Assembly: GCA_907165275.2 (NCBI GenBank)
Contig: OU015659.1
Span: 1,902,501 to 1,966,500 of the forward strand
Reading direction: 5' to 3'
Length of the DNA stretch: 64,000 nt
From: Zygaena filipendulae
Taxonomy: Eukaryota > Arthropoda > Insecta > Lepidoptera > Zygaenidae
Made by a program: the position numbers and the translations under genes. Below are positions 12,934 to 23,600 of this stretch, piece after piece. The first letter of the stretch is position 1; every line of letters starts with the position of its first letter. The notes under the pieces were generated by a model, which saw only the letters and a program-made list of their open reading frames with translations, was not told the DNA's origin and did no database searches.

Positions 12934-15450
12934 CTGAAAAATTTGAAAGACGATGACGTATAATAACGACTTTTTCATAGAGTGTAGACTGGCAGAGTAG
13001 TTACCAAACGGGGCCCTAGCCCTCGACAGTAATGCACTATTTACTCACATTCCAACTAGCTGAGAGTAAATTAAATAAATAAACTACGCCTAAATACATT
13101 ATTTATAACGTTTTATAACTTAAATAATATTTACATTAGGTCCATACATATTTTATTCCATGTGGAAAAATCACTTCTGATACCTACCTGTTACAGTTGA
13201 GCTTGACAGTGGTTAAAAAATGCATAATTGAACGAAAAAAATAATAATGACAGTATGAAATTACATCTTCACTTTTGCATATGATAGATCCATGTAAAAT
13301 GACATATCTCGCAGTTATTTTGTTGTTATGTAGGTAAATAGCTTTTTTTTTTGTTTGTATCAGAAGCAATTTTTACACATAATTAAATACATTATCTAGT
13401 TAAAACCGCATTGAGCCAACTATATTTTCATAGAAAAAAGCGCTAATCGTACATTATTGGATAAATTATAAAGAGATTCTACAGTCTCTCGCAAACCAAC
13501 AACACCTAATCGAATCTAATTAATTACTCGATTCCTTTGCACGTTTTATAAATGTTACTTTAAAAAAAAAACATACTGTTCAGAAATATGTTACAAATAT
13601 ATACAGTGACGTTGTCGTATGTACCATATGAGTACTCAATATAGTGCTGAACTCGGTGCACAGTTAAACTAAAACACATTTAATATGCTTTTCTTACTTG
13701 TGTCATGACTGTACAGGGTGTCTCTCGTTAGTAACTTTATACTTCTGAATTACAACACATGAAACTACATTTAAAACCTTCCTTTTTAATGTAGATTAAG
13801 AAATAATCAAAAATTCACGACTTCGACTGAATGAAAATCTCTTTTGTGAATTTATTTAATTTTGATATGAAATATTAAAGTATTTTTTTAACGAGAGAAC
13901 CAAATCTCACCACGTTACCACATTACCTGTTTTTTTTATTTATTAGCAACGCGTTGAACAAGTTGTCATTCCGGGAACGCACTAGCTAAGGTTGCTCAGT
14001 CTCGGTCGCTCCCAAAATTCCTAAAACATTACAGAGACACCCGTAGTACGATTTAGTTTAGTGTTTAAATCATGGTACGGATACCAGCCACACATACCAT
14101 GCCGTTATTTAGTTGAGTTATTTGAAACCTGGTATAAACACCAGTTACACATAATATGCTAAAAATGTATCTTACGGAGTCAAGCCATGCACCTATAATC
14201 ATATCATACACTATAAATTGCGATACACCAAAACTGTATTTTTCTTCGTTTCTTGGCTTTACTGTTCTTACAAAAAAAAAGAGAGAACTTAAATTCTCAT
14301 TATTTTTCTTAAATTATACCACTACCAAGAAAACCGTTTATAGATTACTAAATGCAATATTTTATTAAACGCACTCCATGTTTCAATCTAAATGTATTAG
14401 CTTAGTATTGACGGCGACATTAAACGTGTCGTCAACTAATCTTAATCCTAGATTGAGCGAAAACCGAATCAAAAATCGCACAGTCGTAGCTGCGAGGCGG
14501 CAGTCTTTGTGGTTATTTTATTCCAAAAAAGAAAATGTGAAAATCTGTGTATATTAATTATTATCGGTAAAAAATTGTCATTGGTCGTACTTTCAATAAC
14601 ACAGCCTTAAGTGTGGACATGTCTCTATGACAAAAAAACGTGAGTAAACACTGTACAAAATGAAGCTATCAAAAAATTTTATAGATAAAGAATGTACTGA
14701 TACATTGTAAAAAAAAATTGTAGGCCATTTTTTTATGTGCAATATCAAAATGAGTTTCTTTTTTACAAAAATCCATCAGAAAAATCCAGTTAATATTGTC
14801 AAATCCTATATTAACTCCATTGAGTATCCATGAGTATTAGACCATTGAGTTTCAAAATATGAAATAAGTTTGAGCAATCAAAAATACCAATTATTTCATC
14901 TGTAACTTCCTTTTTACGCCGAAATGATCAAAACAAATACGTTTTTAAAATCCATCAAAAAACTTTTAAAATGAAACGACGTAAAAACATTGCTTATTTT
15001 TATATTCTCTTACTTTTCTTTCGAAACATTTAGAATACTGCAATATAGTATTGCGCTATATCTAAAACTCGCAAAAACATATCGAATACTCGAACGTACT
15101 CCCAATCGAATACACGCACACAAAACAAAAAAAAAATCGAAATCTCCGACGTCTTAATTCGAAATTTAAACTTTCGATATTATTACCATCTTCACCGGCG
15201 GCATCGTCGTATACGGATCGCTTCGACCTTATCACCGTGCACTAGGGCGTCGAAGCCCATCCACACTGCCTTGAAGCAAAAATTACTATGGATCTATGCA
15301 AGAACTTCCTTACCAACTTTGGAATACCTAACCAAATCCCCCTGACCGCGTCTTACATTGGTAAGGTTTAGGTTGGCACAAAATGCTTTCATAGATTTCA
15401 GCGATTAGTATCAAAACGCTGACTCTTAAAACTTAGTGATTATTTGCTCA
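12934..15450. other. Intergenic AT-rich DNA
   Basis: No gene or clear transposon end is seen. The frames at 13184-13369 and 14156-14368 are unsupported. Confidence 0.5.
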
Positions 15451-15938
15451 TGCTACGGCCACATTATCGCGATAACGCGAAGATTTGCGCTGTCGCGACT
15501 CGTCTGGCCAAAGAATTCGTCCTATCGCGAGTCATCTTCGCGAATACACGGTGACTTCGCGCTGTCGGTAAATTGCCGCACATCAAAGGGTTTTGTCGCG
15601 ACAAAGTTCGTGCGGTTGGCTACACTTCGCCTACACTACGAGACGCCGAGCGGTTTGAACGCGTTTGATTAAACTTGTAAATCATGGATTGGAGTAATGA
15701 CAGGGTATTAGAATTCATTCAAGTAATAAAGATGCAGTAAATAATTATTAGCAGCCATGTGAAACAGCGCAACCGCCTTTTCCATGTTTTCCGCGAAATT
15801 AATTATCGCGACGTTGTAGATTATCGCAACGTAGTGAAGTTTTTTTTGATGTGGCCAAGCACATTCGTCATGGATCGAACACGAATTTTTATCACGACAA
15901 CGCGACGACGAATCTTCGTTCAATATGTAGCCGTAGCA
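15451..15938 (+). mobile_element. PIF/Harbinger MITE keeping a MADF start
   Basis: Inverted ends TGCTACGGCCACAT / ATGTAGCCGTAGCA (one mismatch) bound 488 bp. TCA lies directly outside both ends, a 3-bp target duplication. Inside, an ATG at 15684 begins MDWSNDRVLEFIQ, which matches the start of the MADF genes in the Harbinger element at 49.7-54.7 kb, then stops. It is therefore an internal-deletion derivative. Its right end is 68 bp from the tweety readthrough stop codon, so it probably lies in that transcript's 3' UTR. Confidence 0.75.
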
Positions 15939-16006
15939 TCATTGGTTCAGAGCTGCGTCGTCGTCTCGGCGAGGCGGGCCACGACGTCGCCGCCCCGCGC
16001 CGCGGC

Positions 16007-16470
16007 TTAGAGTTCCGTGACGGCGTAGAGGTCGCGCTGGTCGTGTTGCTGGGCGCGGTCGGGCTGGTGCTGGGCGCGGTCCTGCTGGTGCTGGGCGCGG
16101 TCCTGCTGGTGCTGGGCGCGGTCCTGCTGGTGCTGGGCGCGGTCCTGCTGGTGCTGGGCGCGGTCGGGCCGCCGCCGGTGCTGGGTGGCGGTGCCGGGCG
16201 GCTGCTGCTGGCGGCGCGGCCGCTGCAGCGAGCGGTACTCGAGCGCGGCGGCCGACAGCGGCTGCGGCTCGGCCCGCCGCGCCGGCCGCACCGTCGCGTA
16301 CTTGTCGGCGGCGGGGCCGGGGCCGGGGGCGGGGGCGGGCGCGGGCGCCGGGTGCGGGGAGAAGGTGGCGAGGGGCGGCGCCGGGGCGGCGGGGCGCGGG
16401 CGGGGCGCGCGGGGGCCGAACGACGCGTACTTGGGGTCGAAGCGGTTCAGCGCCGTGCGGCCGGCCTGGC
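16007..16470 (-). CDS. tty: Terminal tweety exon reached by stop-codon readthrough (or 3'-UTR splicing)
   Basis: The acceptor CGTTCCGCAG precedes a phase-1 frame of 153 codons ending TAA at 16007-16009. The only upstream donor in phase 1 is at the end of exon 17371-17639, after the TGA. Translation therefore needs readthrough of that stop. The peptide starts QAGRTALNRFDPKYASFGPR. It has a Pro/Ala-rich middle, DKYATV, LEYRSL, five tandem heptads of DRAQHQQ type, and ends DLYAVTEL, a class I PDZ-ligand form (T-x-L). YASF, YATV and YRSL fit the YxxPhi sorting-signal pattern, like YATL just before the stop. The alternative frames have no such motifs. If no readthrough occurs, this is 3' UTR. Confidence 0.7.
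16047..16166 (-). repeat. 21-bp coding minisatellite in the readthrough exon
   Basis: About five tandem 21-bp units encode DRAQHQQ heptads on the minus strand. The unit length is a multiple of three, so copy-number change would not break the frame. Adjacent units look identical by eye, which suggests recent expansion or homogenisation. Confidence 0.85.
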
Positions 16471-17370
16471 CTGCGGAACGATGTCGGTAATACCTAATGA
16501 ATATCTATTATTTTTTTGCTTCTTTCTATACAGCCCCTTTAGCCAAGTTGGCAATCTGTAATCGTTAACGCATAGGATACCAAGGAACGGAATTTTTATG
16601 TGACGTATAGTCACGCAAAATTTGACTCGACTTTTGATTGCTCGATTTTACGTGACCTCGAGAAATGACGATTCGTTTCTTAGTTTTCTATGCATTAGCG
16701 ATTATAGAATGTCGGCTACGGAGGCAGATTTACGAATGACGAATTAGGTTTTCCATAATATAATTAATTAAAGTATACATTAACAAGTTACAGAGAAAAC
16801 CATCACTAACCAAACAACGCGGTTAATGACCTTTAGGTATGACACGTCATGTATAAATTGTATTTCATAGGTCGCGCTTGTTACGCTTTTTTTATATTTG
16901 GAACGATACTCGAACATAAAATACCCTTCTTAAATAAGCGCTTCATTACGTGCTTAATAAATTTAAAAGAAGAGCTCATTCAAAAACCGTCTCTAGTCCC
17001 AGTCGTATAGGGTTCATAAAAGGGATGTTGACAACTTTTGAAAATCAAAATTTTAATTAGTTCGTCTTTTAGAAAATTAAAAATTATTAGACACGTATTT
17101 TTTTATTTTTCAAATAAAAGGAAAATACACAAAGAAAAAGCGCATTAAAGTTTAGGGTGGGGGCTCGTGACGTCACTTACCGCTACAAGCCGCCACACAA
17201 ACTGCACTAGTTAGTGAAGCCACGCGAAATTTCAAATCAATGTATCGCTGTTATTTTTTGATTACGTAAAAAAAGAAAAAATACGTGTCCAATATTTTTT
17301 ATTAATCAACAAGACGGACTAAAAAAAAAACTTGTGAAATAGCCTATTAAAAAAAAAAGGTTTATCTCAC
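16471..17370 (-). other. Last tweety intron
   Basis: This 900-bp AT-rich intron runs between the phase-1 donor and the readthrough exon. Its only recognisable content is the M2 MITE at 17021-17349, which ends about 20 bp from the donor. Confidence 0.7.
17021..17349 (+). mobile_element. MITE family M2, copy in tweety intron
   Basis: It starts AGGGATGTTGACAACTTTTG, carries GCGCATTAAAGTTTAGG and one intact TGACGTCA at 17168-17175 (the second site is mutated), and ends in GACGGACT and AAATAGCCTATTA. It aligns along its length with the 54199-54521 copy. Confidence 0.75.
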
Positions 17371-17639
17371 CGGTCGCGTCGTGTTCGTTCGCGTGCGCGT
17401 GCGCGTGCGCGCCGCCGCCGGGCCGGTCTCAGTAGAAGTCGTTGCTCTCGAGCGTCTTGCACTGCTTGCTGAGCGTCGCGTACTTGCCGTTGTGCGGCGC
17501 GCGGCCCAGCGTGTGCGCGCCGCCCGCGCCCGCGCCCGCGTGCAGGTGCCCGCCCGCGCCGCCGCCGCCCGCGCCGCCGCCCGCGCCGCCCGCGCCGCTG
17601 GGCGCGCGCCCCAGCGTCGCGCTGCCCGACATGCGCGAC
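17371..17639 (-). CDS. tty: Tweety exon with first stop codon and open readthrough tail
   Basis: The acceptor TTGTTGCAG is followed by one base that completes the Arg codon split with the previous exon. Residues 481-549 read [15 protein letters not shown], a Gly/Ala-rich stretch, then [21 protein letters not shown] and TGA at 17429-17431. The frame then continues without a stop through DRPGGGAHAHAHANEHDAT to a GTGAGA donor at 17370, leaving phase 1. The stop context is TAC TGA GAC. The last 58 bases are either 3' UTR or readthrough coding sequence. Confidence 0.85.
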
Positions 17640-20600
17640 CTGCAACAACGTGACGGAAGATAAATAGCAAGCACACAACGAACGATGAAACCCATCTCAT
17701 TTTAATTTACTTCAATTTTTTTTTATAAATAGATAAATACAGTCGTCTCCTTTTTTAAAGTCGAGTAAAAAGTAAGAAGTATAATATGTGCGGACGCTAT
17801 TTATTTTTTAGATATATAGTGTACATACGTCACCTTTTGAATGCTTAATCCACGGAGTAAAACCAATCTCATCCCACTTCTGATATAGTTTCCGATGGTT
17901 TCAATTTCAGAAGTAGAAAAGGATTTTTAGGAAAAACATTTTAGGAAACAGAAAGTTATTACGCAACTTTTTATTTTTGTTTTTTTTTTATTTGGTAGTT
18001 AGTTTGAAACAGATATCTTTTTTCTCCTTCCCTCCCCGTTTGGCACTCACCTGGGTATCTGCTTCCTGTCGCCGAGGTCCATTAGCTGCACCGCGGCACT
18101 GTAGAGGTCAGAGTGAGATGTTGGGGTGAGGTGTCACGTCATACACTTCCCCCATGACGTCACAGATTCCGCACGATATAATTTTTTTTTAATCATATTT
18201 TTAATTAATTTTAACATTTTTGCCAAATAAAGAAACATTTTACTCACAGTCATCAACACTTAAGAGAGAAAGAGAGATAGACAATAAACATCGTAAGCAA
18301 AGATACCGTCGTTTAGTGAACATTTTAGAAAGTTTTTCGGTTCAGTAAGCCGCTGAAGACAGTGGGCAAGGTAAGGAGGGGGTGGGCAGTAAGCAGTGGG
18401 CAATACACAGAAGGTACAGCAGTGAGCAACGCAGATGGCAAGGAAAAGGGGAGAGTAGGTAGTGGGCAAGACGCAAAAGGCAGGAGCCAGTGAGTAGTGG
18501 GCAGTGGGTAGGAGGCAGTGGGCAGTAGGTAGGAAACAGTGGACAGTAGGTAGGAGGCAGTGGGCATTGGGTAGGAGGCAGTGGGTAGGAGACAGTGGGC
18601 AGTAGGTAGGAGAAAGTGGGCAGTAGGTAGGAGGCAGTGGGCATTGGGCAGGAGGCAGTAGGTAGGAGGCAGTGGGCAGTAGGTAGGAGACAGTGGGCAG
18701 TAGGTAAGAGGCAGTGGGCATGGGGTAGGAGGCAGTGGGTAGTGTGTAGGAGGCAGTGGGCAAACTCACCTGGGCCTCTGCTCCCTGTCGGCGAGGTCCA
18801 TGAGCTGCACGGCCGCGCTGTAGGAGGGCGGCTTGCCGTTGGGGTAGGGCGCGGGGCGCGGCAGCGAGCGGCTCGCGCTGCTGCCGCCGCTCGACAGGAA
18901 CGGCGCCTGCTCCTCGCCGCTGCCGGACCGCCTGCGCGCGCGCACACTCCGTATATCATACACGTGTACACTTGAACGAGACGGCTGTATGCCACTCGTA
19001 AGATATCCTGCCTCATTTTTTACTTTTTTATTTTTAAAACTCATTCTATTTTTCTATTCCATTTTGACTTTTTTTTTAATTCAAATTTATGTTCTTTCTA
19101 TTGCATTTAGTTTATATTCTCACTCCTTGACCTGATTTCGAACTCTGACATCTAAATTACCATTATTGCTATTTTTTTTTTGTTATTTAATATTTTCTTC
19201 TGTTATATTATTTTTATGAACTCACTTAGTATTGATATAAATCCAGGCGTGCGAGTCCACCAGCACGATGGCGGTGAAGAGGAAGCCGGCCGCTATCGCC
19301 GCCAGCAGCTGCAGCGACAGCGCCTGCACCCACACACGGGACAGTCACACACTGATGCACATATCGAGGTGCACTGGTGCTTTTGGAGAATTTTAACGAT
19401 ATCAATACATTCTCCGACAACACACTAACTATTATAACGTCTCTCAAGAACGCTTACTTTCCCCCAGACCCCCACGGCCGGCCCTACCTGTAGACCCCAC
19501 CCCCCAGGGCCGTCACCCGCCCCATCTGCAAGCCTCACACTAGTCCCCTCGCTCGTATCACGCTCCTCTTCACAGGTCCAACACCAAACCTCACACCCCG
19601 CCCTTCACTTCATACCTGCAGGTCGACACCAACCCTCGCACCCTGCTCTCTACTTTACCTACAGATCCACACTAGCCCCGCTCACCCTGCGCGCCGCCTC
19701 ACACGCAGGTCCACACCAGCTCTCGCATCCCATCCCCAACTTCACCTGCAAGTCCACACTAGCCCTCAGCGCCCACCTTACCTGCAGGCCTCATGCTATC
19801 CTCCACAACTGCTTCCCGTATCGCGCGCCCCACCGCCCCCCGCTCCACCTGCACGTCCACACTAGCCCCCCGCCCCCACCTGCACGCCTCACACTACCTC
19901 CACGCCTGCGTCCCGCATCGCGCGCCCCACCGCTACCCCCCCCCTCACCTGCAGGCCCGCGTCGCAGGCGGCGCGCGCACCGGCCACGAAGTAGGCGCGC
20001 GCCGTGCGGCACTCGAGCGCGCTGCTCAGCGAGGTGAGCGCGCGCTCCGCCTCGCCCGTGCCCGCGCCCAGCGCGCCCAGCGCCGGCTGCAGGTCTGGAC
20101 GCGCGAACAAAAAAGTACAATGAAACTAACACTACACTACAATAAGGCGCAGGCCACAATACATATAAATGGCGAAAAGCACGATTTGATACACGGTATG
20201 TCGTTGCTCGGAAATGGCGCGTCATAACCACGTCCGAGCAACGACATACCACATGGCCTAAGTTGTGCTTTATTTGCATGCAATTGGAATGGAATAGGAA
20301 GCCGCTCGTGCCATGTCCGCGCCCGACGCCCTTTATGTGTGGCCTGCGCCTAATACACACTTCACAACACACAGATCTAGTTGATCCCACACTATGCTAC
20401 AAGCATGTGTCGTGGAAACCTAGCAACACACGGTATAGACTACATATTATTATAGTATTTTTCCCTTTTTTATCCCTTTAATATAAAATATAACGGCGAC
20501 ACATTGAATTCAAATTCCGTGTGACGTCACGCCTAGGTATACTTTATACTTAGTTAAGACGTCACAACCACCCACTCCTAAACTTTAATGCGTTTTATAA

Positions 20601-23600
20601 AAGTATTTTTGAACAATTTGAAAAAACCAAAAAAATACGTTGTGTTGTATCTTTTTACTATTTACCTAATTGGCGGACTAATTCGGTTTAAAGATCTTTA
20701 TTATACTCATTAAGACGTATGCCACTTACATGAGTACATTCATAAAATTTAAATAAATAAATAAATAGAATAAATTAATAGAATTTTGATTTTTATATCG
20801 TGACATCATGCCCATTACAGGCGAACTTCAGTGAATTATTATCACTGTACTGAGCTTGTCTGCGTGTTATCTGTACTGACTGGGGTCGTTGAACATCTGC
20901 GGCGCGCCGCCCGCCAGCACGGCGAGCGCCTGCCGCACCTGCAGCACGCTGCGCTGCGCCACGCGCAGCTCCGCCGTCAGCGCGTTCTCGCGGGACACCT
21001 TGCACGACAGGTAGTAGTGCACCATCTGGGCGACGACGGCGACGATTTATACTTTATTTTATTTTACTTTATTTGGAAAATCAACAGCTACAAAAATAAA
21101 ATGAACATTTAAGTGCCAAACAAAAAAGTCGAGACACGTCGCAGCTGGAGCGAGTCATGGCGTTCAGTAATAGTAATGGGACATCAAACAACCTTTTATG
21201 CACGCAAAATGTAGTACCTATAATTAATTATCATGCAAAATTGCTCCTTTTGAGTTATTCACTGTAGCGTTACATTTTGCACTTCGAAACGTGCACTTTG
21301 CACTTTACGTGCGTTTCGCACTACGCGACGTGCACTTTACACATCGTGACGTGCATTTTATACTTCGCGACGTGGTGGACGTTATACTTGGCGACGTGTA
21401 CATTACACTTCGCAACGTGCACTTTAGACTTCACGTCGTGCACATTAAACTTCGCTTAAAACTTGCACTTTACACTTCGTTTCTTGTAATGTATCATAAT
21501 GAGTGGTTTAGTGTAATGTGCGCGGGGGATGGATACTGACCTCAGGCGGCAGGCGGTGCGGCGCGTGGTGCGCGAGCGCGGCGGCCGGGTCCTGGCAGGC
21601 GTCCGCGGCCGCGACCGCCGCCGCGCCGAGCGCCGCCGCCGCCAGCCAGCACGCCACCAGCGCGGCCAGCGCGCCCACGCACAGCAGCAGCAGCGCGCGC
21701 CGCGAGCGCCGCGCCGCCGCCGCCAGCAGCGCCACGCACACCGCGCCGCCGCCGCACCAGCCGGCCATGCCGCCCGCCCAGCGCGCCGCCTCCCACACCC
21801 ACGCGCGCTGCCGACACACGTCACATCACACGCCACCGATCGGGTTATGTTATGGGGCGTTACTGAAATGTTGTGAAGAGTCACTAAAATTTTATGAAGA
21901 TTAAAAGTCGTGGAATTCTCACGAGAACTCCGAAATTAACGCGATTGAAACCGCTGGGAACAGCTAGTCTATCCTACTATCCTACTAATATTATAAATGT
22001 GAAAGTGTGGATGTTCGGATGTTTAGATGTTTGGATGTTTGTTACTCAATCACGCAATAACGGTTGAACGGATTCGGATGAAATTTGGCATACACGTTGT
22101 CAAGGGTACAGAGAAGGACATAGGGTACTTTTTATCCCGGAATTCCCGCGGGAACTCCGAAATTACCACGGGTGAAACCGCGGGACAGCTAGTATAATAT
22201 AAAAGCAACTGACGTACTGATCGATCAACGCACAGCTGAAACCGCTAGGTCTAGAAACATGAAATTTGGCACAAATTCAACCCCTAAGGGGGTGAAAAGA
22301 GGTTGCAAAGTTTGTGTGAAACAACGTGTTTTCTTCGAAGAAACAGGTCAAGAAGTTATCGGTAGAAAAATAGCTAATAGGTTAGGTCAAGCGCCTTAAA
22401 AATGGATGCGCTCGCTGGGTCGCCGGCTCCTCAAACTGTGAAACAAGTCAGGCAGTTCCTCAGCCTGGCCGGGTACTTTAGGAGATACATTCTGGGATAC
22501 GCTACAAAAGTGGCCCCCATTGCCCCACATAAAGACGTCAACTTTCACTGCGCCGAAAAAGGTTTTGCTCATTCAAAAATTAAAAAGTTTCTTCAAAGAA
22601 AGATAATGTATTTTAAGTTTATTATTTTCCAAAGCCTCAGTAATAGGTAATTTACTTGGTGACAATTAACTTGGTGACAATTTACTTGGTGACAATTTAC
22701 TTGGTGACAATTTACTTGGTGACAATTTACTTGGTGACAATTTACTTGGTGACAATTTACTTGGTGACAATTTACTTGGTGACAATTTACTTGGTGACAA
22801 TTTACTTGGTGACAATTTACTTGGTCAATATTAAGGGCTGGGCTGCGGGTCCCGGGGGAGCGAGGCGCCTCAAGCCGCCGACGGCGCTCGAGGTCGGTAG
22901 CGCGAGCGCGCGCGTACCTTCATGAAGGCGTCGAGGTTGAGCGCCTCGAGCGGCCGCTTGAGGTTGTCGGCGGCGTTGGCGGCGCCGCTGGCGTTGATGC
23001 GCAGCGCGGACAGCGCGCGCAGCAGCGAGCCCAGCGCCGTCTGGTTGACGACGGGCGCCTCGAGCGCGTCCGCCAGCCGCGCCAGCGGGGCGCGCGCGCG
23101 CGTGCCCATCGCGTCCTCCAGGATGCTCGACTGCATTAATGATTTTATAATCTCGGTCATGAAGATAAAGGAGGCCCGCGAAAGAGAACTAGAGAGCGCT
23201 GATAGAGAGGCTCTATAAAGCACTCAGCGGCTGCCTGATGTATTATTAGATAGTTCCGGGCAGTCGCCTCAATGAGTGGCCTGGAGGAGGGGTTTTTAGT
23301 CCGTGCAAGTCGGACACTCCCTGCCAGTGATGGCGTGGCAGGGGTCCGTTAGGGATTTTCCCCTCCTCACGAAAAAAAAAAAAAAAAAAAAAAAAAAGAA
23401 AGGATGCTCGACTGGAACCGGTGTGAGACATGAGTATATTTTTTTTTATTCTAATTCATTTATTCGCTAGAACACGGGGTACAATGAGAGAGTTGAGATT
23501 AGTTAGCATATTCGCCGTATTGGTGTGCGAATTTAGGCAGCTTTAATCATCTACACATCTATACGTCATACATATAAATAAAATTTAAGTGTCTGTTTGT

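Noticed and set aside
15851..16561. 236-codon plus-strand frame over the tweety terminal exon
   Set aside because: It is a shadow of the GC-rich minus-strand exon. It consists of Gly/Arg/Leu low-complexity sequence from the 21-bp repeat.
17429..17431. Selenocysteine decoding of the tweety TGA
   Set aside because: Tweety is not a known selenoprotein and no SECIS-like element was recognised downstream. Simple readthrough is the more economical explanation.
18260..19016. Minus-strand frames rich in LPTASY and YCPLPP
   Set aside because: They run through the intronic minisatellite and cross the 18770 splice donor.
21518..21904. Long Arg/Ala frames on both strands at 21.5-21.9 kb
   Set aside because: GC-rich sequence rarely has stops. 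The minus frame with membrane helices and clean splice phases is the real one.
22648..22826. CRISPR-like regular repeat
   Set aside because: The 15-bp units are contiguous with no spacers, in a eukaryotic intron.
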